From Breviolum minutum Mf 1.05b.01 (taxonomy: Eukaryota > Sar > Dinophyceae > Suessiales > Symbiodiniaceae), in assembly GCA_000507305.1 (NCBI GenBank), contig DF239857.1:139405-203404 (forward strand): DNA of 64,000 nt, in the 5' to 3' direction. Positions 37,501 to 46,168 of this stretch are shown one piece after another. A program made the translations under genes and the position numbers. Under the pieces are notes generated by a model. That model was not told where the DNA came from and made no database searches. It saw only the letters and a list, made by a program, of their open reading frames with translations. Positions within the stretch are counted from its first letter, which is position 1; each line of letters begins with the position of its first letter.

Positions 37501-38810
37501 CATCGATGACTTCACGACGATCAGTTTGTTCCGACTTCCTGGTTCTTTGCGATGCTTGAAAGTGAAGACTGAAGACTCTGCAGAATCTCGCTTGACGCAC
37601 GTATACTCTCCCAACATCTCGCATAGGATTTCTTTCATCAAAGCCAAATCCAGATCCCTTTCACCGGAAGCACTGGCTGGTGCTTGAAATTCAGTTGGTA
37701 AAGCCAATGGAAGCGACATGGGTGGTATCTGCAAAGCTTCCCCTGCAAACATTGCATCACTTGGCAAAACTGCCTCCTGACCCTCTGGGAGCCTAGCCAG
37801 AATGCTGCCAGGAGACTCCTTCCGGAGCGTTTCGTAAATCTTCTGCATGTCAATACTTGGCAAAACTTCCACATCCACAAATGCCCCGCAAGGCCTCCAT
37901 ATACGCAGCACATTGGAAGGCAGCTTATGTTTTGCCCTCTCTTTGGCCAAGCAGTGCAAATGAGAACAAAGTCCAAAGGCTCGCGGTGGCGGCTGTGCCG
38001 CACACACATCATAGGCACCGCACGTCTCTTTCTGGAAGCTGAGGGTGAAGGTCTTAGGAGCTTGCCAAGTTGGAAGTGTGGGGCTCAGAGTCTTCTTTTT
38101 CACCATGTACGCTTCTGCCTCTGCATGACTTCCAAAACAAAGACCCACTTGTCCAGAGGATTGGATGGCACCTTTAAAGCTCTCAATCCTCTTCAGCTGA
38201 TTGAGCTGAGTGAACTTCTCTTGCAGCAATTGCACCTCTTCTGACCCCAGCTGCGGACCACACAACCATAGAACTGACGGCTTGCCTTCAAAATGTCCAT
38301 GAACTTCATGGACTCCATATACTCCCCCTACACTCAAATTGCTCGGTGGCGCCTTGGAGGCTTTCAAGTCCTTACATCGCCCGACTCGAAGAAACCACCC
38401 AAAAAAAAGACTGGCAGTGGACAGCAACCGGGTCACTGGGTTTCTTCACCCAACAATACTTGAAAAAAATTGCAGTGATGAAGCTGAGGAACAAAAATTG
38501 TGGGGGAAATCTCCTCCACTATGGCCTCAATAGATTGAAGCTCCAACTCATCTTCAAGGTCTTCTTTCAAGATCTCCGCCTGCAGCGTGGAGTGGGAAAA
38601 CCTTCCAGAGAGACACCTCTGAAGGCATTCAAGAGTTCCTCATTGATGAGATTGACCAACTTGCTCAATGACTCAATGGCTCCAAGATTGCTCAACGACC
38701 CACAAAGCCCACACTGCCAGCCCTTCGACCCTGCACCTTGAACATGTAGCGATAGACTTGCGAGTCTACCAGATGCTGCAACTCCTGAATCTGGGAATGT
38801 TGACCAAAAT
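25133..38810 (-). CDS. GBP-type GTPase / PARG macrodomain / PBZ-like finger gene (single giant gene or tightly packed gene cluster)
   Basis: An unbroken series of more than 20 minus-strand exons fills 13.7 kb, with introns mostly 60-430 nt and no stop-and-restart that clearly separates genes. In coding order it contains a short N-terminal stretch (38.8-38.5 kb), a GBP-type GTPase (38.4-36.4), helical exons (36.2-34.7), two large unrecognised exons (34.3-33.4 and 32.6-31.3), a bacterial-type PARG catalytic domain (31.0-29.3), seven PBZ-like fingers (29.3-27.7), an unrecognised block (27.5-25.6) and four more fingers ending at a TAG at 25133. Joined, this would be roughly 3000 residues. Frame breaks at 38.6 and 26.1 kb could be sequence errors. 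The largest internal gap, 28.36-27.78 kb, and the repeat-bearing introns at 36.3 and 33.05 kb are the likeliest places for a gene boundary. A role in ADP-ribose signalling or cell-autonomous defence is inference from domain content only. Confidence 0.6.
25600..27479 (-). CDS. Unrecognised conserved-looking block between finger arrays, with one frame break
   Basis: An exon about 27479-27317 (LIQRIKDFFEADPCKREVQD) is followed by a long exon from about 27223 to 26110, then by a continuation in another frame from 26113. At the junction the minus strand reads ..RFYQHGIK then, one base out of frame, DVIVPGMLQQKG, and there is no room for an intron, so a single-base indel is the simplest explanation. 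The first frame contains a helical stretch (ATLEYSRRRAMNRFGHRTTH) and a His/Trp-rich part (YNSGHGDKERPWWKERRP). The second has beta-rich segments (GLKIEVSGAWCRIVTVRKEQ and PKFLSFTLPPGHMAFTDVRI). About 500 residues in all, and I recognise no family. Confidence 0.6.
27500..29300 (-). CDS. PBZ-like zinc-finger array (first block)
   Basis: Immediately after the PARG domain the exons encode repeated C-x5-C units with downstream histidines. These are CPKLGHC...H-x4-HP (29257-29197), then in exon about 28882-28585 CPHGRRC, CPDGTFC, CREPMYC and CPYGSNC, then CPHGAAC in exon about 28500-28360, then CNKGMQC in exon about 27780-27500. Several end in F/Y-S-H (ASFSH, EEYSH, LKFSH). The arrangement C-x-Y/H-G-x-x-C-x6-9-H-x5-H closely resembles the poly(ADP-ribose)-binding zinc finger (PBZ), a C2H2-type reader of poly(ADP-ribose). 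Spacing between the second Cys and first His varies more than in animal PBZ, so ligand binding is inferred. CCCH RNA-binding fingers are the alternative. Confidence 0.7.
29300..31240 (-). CDS. Bacterial-type poly(ADP-ribose) glycohydrolase (PARG) catalytic domain
   Basis: Six exons were read. 31240-31040 (KVDLQAVKGKAWNAEACKLL) leads in. Exon 30982-30733 ends LVLNMANRTNPGG. Exon 30551-30367 continues YKKGSRAQEEDLFRRTTL to IISPDVYVFRG. Exon 29939-29807 has FKVDVISIAAYNACSRGGQ. Exon about 29741-29571 has HLILSAIGCGAFGNPPKQ. The exon from about 29500 has QVAEIFNAVLPAYAG and FQTVEFAILD. Splicing 30733 to 30551 (GC-AG intron) yields the PARG signature GGG-x7-QEE, including both catalytic-loop glutamates. 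Order, spacing and the late G-C-G-A-F-G-N-P-P loop match the short microbial-type PARG family (TIGR02452/DUF2263). The expected activity is hydrolysis of poly(ADP-ribose). An insertion with VWRNDCSGTFTEEG before the G-C-G-A-F segment is unusual. Confidence 0.85.
31325..33298 (-). CDS. Unrecognised exons between GTPase and PARG parts
   Basis: The parts are exon 33298-33150 (VLRAAKESGKAFDEGELRQQ), exon fragments at about 33010-32900 and 32780-32740, exon 32703-32610 (EAEATSDASVLKLCLDPVTW), and a large exon about 32557-31325 of some 400 residues, ending MATHQP before a GTGTGAG donor. The large exon starts with a Cys-rich LSCRACKTCIDITRL and then helical segments (LQDLQTMQRLRLLARLFLG), followed by a beta-rich half (VHVKKIEVVDHWVEIQITTW). 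No domain is recognised. The intron near 33043-33120 carries two TA microsatellites. Confidence 0.6.
33422..34866 (-). CDS. Unrecognised exons of the GTPase/PARG gene
   Basis: The small exon 34866-34731 has consensus splice sites on both sides (TTCTTCAG/G and CAG/GTGGCC) and reads LLSPICQHREHLCTIGRDLL. The large exon, about 34332-33422, starts after GGGCAG and ends before GTGAGAAGG. It encodes about 300 residues of mixed alpha/beta character, with VLVPTLRGDKLDFKTQQTL near its start and ILALAWSDWVFTFAQPESLR near its end. I do not recognise a family. Clean splice sites and strong coding character make the exons secure even though the function is unknown. Confidence 0.65.
34970..35620 (-). CDS. 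Coiled-coil exon of the GTPase gene
   Basis: About 215 residues are dominated by Leu/Glu/Arg heptad-like spacing, such as SLADRLSQLCMERELKFVLK and EELMEMCDAELLF. The helical, charged composition fits the long helical stalk that follows the G domain in GBP-like proteins, although no family-specific motif is seen. The end is probably near LDHQ at about 34985. Confidence 0.55.
35781..36193 (-). CDS. Two helical exons of the GTPase gene
   Basis: The first, about 36193-36085, follows a CTAG acceptor and reads GTSEVTESVLHISGPLIQLE and onward. The second, about 35945-35781, reads TRILLQAARFVRGLRMQLTN through SLGYAPEM and stops at a GT donor. Both are predicted helical by composition. No domain assigned. 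Confidence 0.55.
36367..36845 (-). CDS. Exon following the GBP G domain
   Basis: About 155 residues contain GAFCDVLREKWEQRRKF, SPVAEIDKTDIISRTL and SGSVPLLELLCSATDAAS, followed by a charged helical end. Position and pattern (a conserved G-x-x-x-x-S-G-x-x-L-L-x-L-L segment) fit the end of the GBP G domain and the start of its helical domain. The exon ends at a clean donor, GACAG before GTGTGT, at 36367. The following intron contains a TA microsatellite at about 36293-36320. Confidence 0.65.
36846..38375 (-). CDS. GBP/atlastin-type large GTPase exon
   Basis: This 536-codon open frame (to 38436; the first 20 or so codons are probably intron) carries the G-domain signatures of the guanylate-binding-protein branch of dynamin-related GTPases. 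The P-loop GKPREGKST is at residues 331-339. The switch I motif CTAGLWV at 367-373 corresponds to the family's T-x-G-I-W. The G3 motif DTEG is at 395-398. The guanine-specificity R-D, in FYLARDWD, is at 471-472, replacing the N/T-K-x-D of Ras-like proteins. These residues predict GTP hydrolysis with dimer-dependent activation, as known for the family. About 300 residues precede the G domain and are unrecognised. The exon runs into the helical part of the protein through an intron of only about 40-50 nt. Confidence in the GBP assignment is high, in the exact exon ends low. Confidence 0.85.
38460..38810 (-). CDS. N-terminal exon(s) of the GTPase gene, with frame shifts
   Basis: Reading down the minus strand, three frames are successively coding-like without convincing splice sites between them. 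The first contains ELQHLVDSQVYRYMFK, the second SLSKLVNLINEELLNAF and the third AEILKEDLEDELELQSIEAI. Apparent introns would be only about 20-55 nt. I therefore prefer single-base frame breaks in one helical exon, with very short introns as the alternative. The true start codon was not identified. The block leads into the GTPase exon at about 38375. Confidence 0.4.
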
Positions 38811-39635
38811 TTGACTAGGGACCAAAACGAAAAAAAACATTTTGGTAGGAAACCGCCCTGAAATCAGACCGACGTGCAATCAACCAACTCTCGCTACTCC
38901 TCCATTTCAGATTGCTCCATCGAAGCAGCATAGGCCTGACGGTTTTTTGCAAACTTGGGGATGTGAGGTGGCTCTCCCATCATTGTTCAAAATCGCTTCA
39001 ACTAGATTCAGTGTCTGATCCTATGTAATCCAAAAAAGCAGCTTGCTGGTAAGTTGTCGCTTGCAAACAAAGAATATTTATGGGAAATCATCAAAATTAT
39101 CTTCCTGCTGTTTCATCGAGTTGATACATGAAGCGATGGGTAGTAAAATACCTTGTCTGAGTTTTGGCTGGTTCGCTTGGAGCCAAGCTGATCTGGCTAT
39201 GTGACCTTTCTGTTTCAGTCAAAGAGGATCTGAGCTCCGAACTGATGCCATGGTGCAAGTCGATGTAAAGTTGAACCAAAGTGGCTGAGATAGAAACTCT
39301 AGACAGTGAATCCAGTCAGATCTAAAGTCCGTGAGTCTGGCGTTTGTCATGACATTCCCTTCGATATGGGTGAAGCTTTCCATTTCATGACAAACGGTTG
39401 ATCATGGCCCTGAAATCCTGTGACAAAAGCTTCATAGCGCAAACCAGAGTGGTGAACCCTCACGCTTTCTTTTGAACTGCATTGAACGAAGCTGTAGCTC
39501 CTCGGTCGGGGGAGATTTTGTAGACTCCCCTAGCAGAGGGGATGCACATGCACCCTTATGTTGAATGTTGAGGTTCAAGGACAGCAGAAGTCATTTTACA
39601 AAACCAGCAAAGGCGAATGGCCCCAAATTCCCAGG
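38811..39635. other. No supported gene
   Basis: This is the stretch between the 5' end of the GTPase locus and the duplicated block. Frames are short and overlapping, and nothing was recognised. Confidence 0.4.
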
Positions 39636-41947
39636 ACACGTCACAACATACATTGCATGCACAAGGTCTATGAGATCTATGAGGTCTGAGGGGTTTGGGG
39701 TCTTGGGGGTCTTGGCATCACGATAACAAAGATTGATATATGTTCATTTCCTACAGTGAGTAGAGTAGAGGTCATGAATAAAGGTGTTCAGCCTCATTGA
39801 AAAAAGTAGTGTTGATGTTGAAGCTGGATTCATTGGCCAATGCGATACTTCAGTTAGCATTTCAATCCCTAAGGTGCAGCATATGTGGTCAAGTCCACGA
39901 ATATGCGCTTCAGTTCGAATGTCCAAAAACTCCAAAACACATTGCAATGGTCCCCAACTCATCCGAAACCAAGATTCCACTGGGCACCAAAAATGTCCTC
40001 AGTGAAGTCCAGGGGCAAATGCCAACCTCAAACGTTCACCGTGTTCAGTCTGGTGCTATTGTCACCAATCCAAAACAAATCGTCTTTTAAAAACCACACG
40101 TGATTTACTACAGGATCTTAATGTAGCTTGCTCCTTGAGTCTCGTCATTTGGTCTGCCTCCTCACCACTCTATGTCTGAAGCTTCCTGTTCGTCTCTTTC
40201 GTCTCTTTTCTGAAAATTATCTCTTCATTGACAAATGAGTCACCAGCTTTGCAAAATTAGATTCCTACTCTTCTGTCTACTCTGCCTGCCAAGGAACAAG
40301 GCACCATCTTCGCAGACTCTGACGCATCATGTGCTTCAAGCTGATCAAACCATGTGTCCGCAAACGCCTTCTACTAAGCATTCTTAGACCCTATGATGGG
40401 TTTTGAATCTGTATAGCAGGGCTTTGTGATCCTCAGAATCTCACCCGAGCTGTTGCTTAGAATCACTCGAATTGAAAAGTCTTCAACAAGTCTTCGTTAA
40501 ACTATCCTGCCCAAAAACAACGTTGCGAAAGTGATATCAAGTAAGTGCTGCGAGAACGTTTTGCTTTGAAATGAGATGTGCACCTTGCCGCTTGAAGGGA
40601 ATGTTGTTCTGAAACTACCATGCCGCACACATGTACGATACGGATCTTTTCGACCACAATGCTCTTCACCAACGGAATGCTGATAGCATGGCTACATGAT
40701 CACTTCTCTTTTTTGCCTGCCGATGGTCAGGGTGTGGAGTAAACATGTCCGCAACTACCATGCAAAGCCATTGGTTGGCCGATGGAGCGGAAGCCGCATA
40801 GAACTCTTGCGCTACACGCGCAAGGATCCAAGTCAATCCAATGACCGAAGCCAATTTATGTCAAGCAAAAAAACTTGCAGTGAAAGATGAGTTCGCACCT
40901 TCTTCAGTCATGAAAAAGATTTGACAGTGAGCTGTCGGCCATGTGTTGAAGTTTTGGCTATCTCCAGGACTAATGACTAATGACCACTTCATCCTTCTGC
41001 ACAAACCATGGTTCCAAGTAAGCCCTGCAGTCATTGAAACATGGACACCATCCCTCCCGTAATCCTTCAAATGCTATCTATGTGCAAAAGGATGAAAAAC
41101 GGTTATTTTGAGTTTCATTTCTATGCACTCTGTGCTACACCCATGCATTATTCATTATATAAGTGTCTCCTGCAATTGCATGCAAATTTTCACATCAAAA
41201 GCCTTGCTAGTTACAGTTTTGTCTTTGTACTGCCAAGTGCCATTAGAATCCTGGAAATCTCCTTGGATTCCATTCATGATTCCCAGCTTCGAATTTCTAC
41301 CGAAACGACTTGTTTCGATGGATCACGCACCACCTCGGAATGTGGATGGATTGCGATTGAATCCCCATTGAGGCCGTCGAAAGCGTTCGCGTGAGACCAA
41401 CCAGGCAGAACAATTGCTCACGTAGCGCGGGGTGCCTGCCGTGGTCCACTGTCCTCGCATGATTTTGGTGAAGCCATTGTCCACAATAACACGGCCAGTA
41501 CCCGTCTTACCTCCAGGGATCGTTGAAGAACATGTTACGGAAACTGCTGCCAACTGGAAGACCTTTACAAATTGGACAAATTGCAAAATGTGCTTGTTCT
41601 GCTTTGCACATTAACAAATTGAACACAAAATTGGAATACCATGAAATGACTGCAATCAAGGGTGTTGCCAATATCGGCCTTGACGCTCTGAGGATGCTTC
41701 TTTGGCCAAAAGAACTGGCTTCTGGTTGGACGACGTGCCAAAAATCTTCCATCCATCAGGAACCATATGTGGATAACAAATCGTAACTCCTGTCAAAACT
41801 TGCAAGGTTTCTGCAAATCTTCTTAACAGATCCAATGGAAATCCATCCGCAAATCTGCAACCCCGAGTAACCCGAGTATTTACATCTCTACGATTCATAT
41901 GCCTGTTCAGTCACAGGTCCTTCATGAAGCTTCACGATTCCCGCACA
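39636..41947. repeat. Direct duplication, copy 2
   Basis: This is the paralogue of 21425-24018 in the same orientation, about 18 kb away. Its right edge falls after ..CCCGCACA at 41947, inside what is the main exon in copy 1. Beyond that point the two loci are unrelated. It carries about 63 extra bases at 40663-40726 relative to copy 1, and lacks copy 1's TA expansion. Confidence 0.9.
40550..41947 (-). pseudogene. 5'-truncated copy of the amidotransferase-fold-like gene
   Basis: Only the last 40 or so bases of the main exon (coding AGIVKLHEGP) are present at 41910-41947, followed by exon 2 (about 41810-41700, TGVTICYPHMVPDGWKIFGT) and exon 3 (about 41540-41395, TGTGRVIVDNGFTKI), both unchanged at the protein level over most of their length. 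The N-terminal and central parts are missing because the duplication ends there. The downstream exon matching 22606-22870 is disrupted by extra sequence. It cannot encode the whole protein, though it could be transcribed as 3' exons. Confidence 0.65.
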
Positions 41948-42140
41948 AATTCAGAACATCATCATGATCACTTGAAATAACAATTTAGTGACCAAAACGT
42001 CCAAGAAACACCAACCCCAACACAAACCAAAACACCAAACCACAAACAGGAAAAAGGGGGGGGTGTAGTCACCGAAGTGAGACCATACAGGTGAAATGTC
42101 TACCGTACTGCATCGATCTTTGCATCGATCATTCCTATGC
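41948..42140. other. Short gap after the duplication
   Basis: A-rich, with AAACACCAA-like runs and a G run at 42058-42064. Nothing recognised. Confidence 0.4.
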
Positions 42141-42149
42141 TTCGCTATG

Positions 42150-43835
42150 CTTCAGCAAACTCCACGATCTTCTGAACGCCATTGGCATCCACACCTCTTG
42201 ACCGTAACCTCGTCGATGGACGCAAGGCTGAAAAATGCCGCAAGGCAGCAAGCCTCGAGATCCTCGGGTAACTTGGCCCCGAAGAAAAAAAACAAAATAC
42301 ACTACTTGAAAATCTTAAGAATAGCTATATATTTATTGAATCTTAGTGTTATTGATCTTATGTGATCTTTGTGGTTCGCCAATAAGATGGAGCCCGCGAA
42401 CCCGAGAGCCGACACGTTCGGATTTAATGGTATGTCACTGGCAAGCCGCCCTGTCCACGAAAGCAGGCGAATGCTCAAGTCTTGAGTCCTGCCATCACCG
42501 GCATGTTTCAAGACATAACCTTTGTCCCAAGCAGTAACAATTGAGAATCCCTCTTCGGATATTTCAATTTTTTGCAAACTGTTAATTGAAGCCATATCAA
42601 AGCATGTTCTCTGCATTTCCTCATGGCAAGGTTCGTTTGACAAAACCCTTTCCCTTCATGAGACGACTGAACTGCTTTCACCCTATAACCGGCCCCAGAG
42701 ACATCAACTGCTGTGTCCATTCCCTAGAGGCATCTCTAAACATTGCAGCCAGCAGTGTCCTGAACACGTTCTGCCACCCAAATTGCCTCACTCTTCGATT
42801 TAGCGACGCCCCTGTATCGACTTCGGCCTTGGTGTGTGTGGGCATGCTAGAGCGATAGAGAGAGAGAGGAGGTTCCATATAATTATGTATATTATTGTAA
42901 AAACATGTGCAAACAAAAATTATCTTTGAGGAAACCTTCCTATTTGACTTCTTTATTGTTTCCTTTCAGAGCGCTCAATTTCTTGCATCTTCCTTTCCTG
43001 CAACAGTACGCGAGCTGTAAGACCACTGCTGGCAATAATCTCTGGCTCGGGAGATCAATCTGGGATGGCGTAGGATGGATGGATACCTTGCGTGACACCT
43101 GTAGCTGCAGAATAGTTACAAATGCCGCAAAACATTGCAACAAAGAACTTTTGTACGTTTCCAAAACGCCTTCCATGGCATTGCCTTCTAGGCTTTCCAA
43201 AAAAATCTGCCCGCAGATTTGGAGGTTGAAACGTTGCGCCGGAGGGGGGCTGAAGAAACAGTTACAGTGTTGTTTTCGGCAACCATAAACAAAGGTGGCA
43301 ATGGAGAATTTACCAAGCCAAAGTCTCCAAAATGATCTCCAGTTTGTATTTATTTATATTTTACATTGTCATGTTCCCCCCATTTATAAAATGGCAGCCA
43401 TTTATCAAATGACTATCGAATGACATGCGCTCCCGGCGACTTAATTCTTCTCGTCAAAATGACTGACGATACTGGTATGTACTGGCAGTTGCTCAACATT
43501 CACTGAGCACTTCCAACAGCCGAAGCCCGTCGTGCTTCACAAGCCAGCAGCTGGTAAAAAGTGCTCCGCTCAGCGCAAATGTGGCCGACATCATGACCCA
43601 ATGTTTGTCGTACCTTTGGCGAAGGCTTTTGATTTGGGGCGCGCACTTGAGAAGATAGTACAGCATAGCTACAGCCCCACTCTTGGTCAACGTCTTTGTG
43701 TGATGGTAAACCAGCCACGTAATCTACTTACTTGGAGGCGAAAACACCGACCATGTACAGCCTGTACAGCTGATGAAATTTGATGATGGCTCTGTTCCTG
43801 ACAATCATGCTCCTTTTGTTGATGTTGATAATGAC

Positions 43836-43896
<61 letters not shown>

Positions 43897-45056
43897 ATGA
43901 TGATGATGATGATGATGAAGATGCAATGTGATGAACATTGGGATGAACATTGGGATGAACATTGGGATGAACATCTGGATGAACATCTGGATGAACGTTG
44001 GGATGGGATGTGATGTGAATGAGTATGAGTAGTGAGCATGTGGAGGAGGAGGAAGAGGAGGAGGAGGGCGCAAGGAAGGAAGGAAGGCAGGAAGGCAGGA
44101 AGGGAGGAGGAAGGGCGCGGGATGTAAAGCCAAACACAAGAACCGCATGAGGGGACAACACGTTCTACAAACTGGTCCAGTTCAATCCATGCTACATCTT
44201 CATCATCTGTTGCGCTCGCTCAAGACCAATTCCCCAGGACGTGCACAAGACCACATCCACGCCAGTCAAAACACAGGTCCAGCCCAACTTCGCGAGGATG
44301 CAAATGATGGTAATGTTCACATGCTCCTGTAGTGACACCCCGTCGAATCATCCCATTACTAGTTCACAGTGAGAATCTGGTTCCATCGGATGATTGAAAC
44401 CCTATCTTTATTGTATAGTATTTATAGTATTGTATGAACCATCTTCCAGCAAGAGTGTTGGGCCCCTTGCAACTTGGGTTGCAACCTGAGTGGTACATTC
44501 GAAGAGGTAGTAATATTGTCTGTTGGGATTGCGCTCATCCATCAGCCAAAGCAGTGGAGGCAACGCCACGATGACGGGCCAAAATCGCGCCACATCCACT
44601 TCACACTGCGCCCACAATGCTTCACGGGTTTCCGGGCTGATGCCACCTCCGTTGCTCCTGTTTTTAGGACACACGAGGCGGGAACAGCGGGCCACGGGTT
44701 GATTCAAAGACTGGTGGCCGAAGTCCATCGCTTGCAATGACTGGCTGACAAATGATCTCATAGAAAAATACCACTATGTCATCTTGTCTATATAGGCCAT
44801 GCAAGTATTCAATCTACTAATTTCTATATATGTTCAATTGGTAATGACCAACGACTACAAGGTCTTTTAACAGCTTATCTGTTCCACAGAAGCAAGTCGC
44901 CTGTCCGAGACAACACATTTCCGAAGGACCCGCAGCTGCAGAGCAGCCGCAATAGTGTCAACCAACACAACTCCCAAAAGGGCCCAATAAGAGTTGGTGC
45001 TGGGGAAGAGAATGACCTGGCGCATCAGGTGCCACGCCATCTAGTTGGGTATCGAA
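42150..45056 (-). CDS. Candidate multi-exon membrane protein gene
   Basis: Minus-strand exon candidates in coding order are 45056-44884 (AWHLMRQVILFPSTNSYWAL, then a hydrophobic helix GVVLVDTIAAALQL), 44760-44430 (EALWAQCEVDVARFWPVIVA, LPPLLWLM), 43690-43495 (VAMLYYLLKCAPQIKSLRQR, then WVMMSATFALSGALFTSCWL), 43200-43090 (MEGVLETYKSSLLQCFAAFV), 42840-42690 (RRVRQFGWQNVFRTLLAAMF), 42640-42400 (SLQKIEISEEGFSIVTAWDK) and perhaps 42275-42150 (LPEDLEACCLAAFFSLASID). Several are 18-22-residue hydrophobic segments next to basic residues, so a polytopic membrane protein is likely. No family motif is seen. A GAT microsatellite occupies the intron at 43.83-43.92 kb. Confidence 0.45.
43826..43920. repeat. 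GAT microsatellite
   Basis: GAT/GGT trinucleotide run, over 30 units with a central GTG interruption. The long Met, Ile or Ser/His frames predicted over it are artefacts. Confidence 0.9.
43930..44004. repeat. 12-nt minisatellite GATGAACATTGG
   Basis: Six head-to-tail copies of GATGAACATTGG or GATGAACATCTG follow the GAT microsatellite, from which the unit was probably derived. They are followed by a purine-rich GGA/AGG tract at 44036-44112. Confidence 0.85.
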
Positions 45057-45059
45057 GCC

Positions 45060-46160
45060 ATTAATGAGCTTTAGCTTGGGCGGCACTTTTCTGCTCTAGA
45101 ATGCTGTGTTGTTTTTTTTGGTATCAAGATGGCTCAACATGGCACAAAACCGCAGCATAGGCACAACATAGGCTCAACATAGGCTCAACATGGCCCATTG
45201 GGCACGACATGGGCCCAAAATAGTGCGGCACTACAAGCCAAACAAGACGCCAGTCCAACAGCCAAAGCTTCTATATCTTCTATTACCATAGAGACGTTTT
45301 TCAAGAGGTCAAGCCAATCCCCGACCAAAAACCATGGTCCCATATATTGGGCTCAAGTGCTATGTTTAGTTCCTTAGTTTCAACGTGTTCCAACCATGTT
45401 CCAACTGTTCATGAATGGTTGAAACACGTTGCTTGGCTCAAGCCCAAGGCCTCACAGAATGTCAGCAAGCAGCTGAACACCAAGGAGTTCCCGACCTCCC
45501 AGCGAAGCGCGAAGTGGAATCACCCCACGGTTGAAACGCGGGAGATGAAGCTAGCCCGCTGTGTCGAAACCCTGTACCCATAGTGGTCATCAAGAATAGC
45601 TGGTAGAATTGGTATGTATGTAGATGTTCATATTCCAAATCAGTGACCATTGGTTCGAAAACTCACAACCAAATGGAGCTTCCCTGGTTTTGCTGTATTG
45701 ACAGCACAATCATCCAAGTAATCTAACAACTTGGTCAGCGGTAATGCTTTTCCCCAGAAATTCGAAAGTGAATTCCGATTCCAGATCAATTCTAAAATAC
45801 AGTTGCCCCGAACATAAACTATGAAACTGCTATAGCCAACGGGGATAGGCCCAATTAGCCTACATTGTCACTACTGTTTCAAGCCATTGCCAGCGCCATG
45901 TGCGTTCACCAACTCTTCGTACAATCAAGAGTGGTAGCGAAGCTCGATTTCGTACAAGTCTATCAGCTTTGACCGCGATGATCAAAAGATGACAACTTTA
46001 AGCTTCGAACACTGCACGACTTCAAGCCTGATAGTACGTGTCGAGGCTATAGCCGGCCCATGGAACCATGATTTTGAGTACCTGGCATGGTTTGAGGACT
46101 GGTCGACCAAGCTGGTACCGTGCCAAGTTTGGGAGGTGAACTATTCTGGTGTTCACTGCA
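45060..46160. other. Intergenic stretch, no supported gene
   Basis: Contains a repetitive GGCTCAACATRG/GGCACAACAT stretch (45130-45220) and, at 45433-45442, the 10 bases TTGGCTCAAG on the plus strand, identical to the last ten of the dinoflagellate spliced leader. A 78-codon plus-strand frame runs across it, but its coding status is doubtful. Confidence 0.4.
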
Positions 46161-46168
46161 TTGGGCCT

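Noticed and set aside
36826-38436. Dynamin or septin assignment for the GTPase
   Set aside because: The R-D guanine-specificity motif and the T-x-G-L-W switch pattern are those of GBP/atlastin-type proteins, not dynamin (T-K-x-D) or septin.
43687-44161. His-, Met-, Ser- or Ile-rich frames
   Set aside because: Artefacts of the GAT microsatellite and the purine-rich tract beside it.
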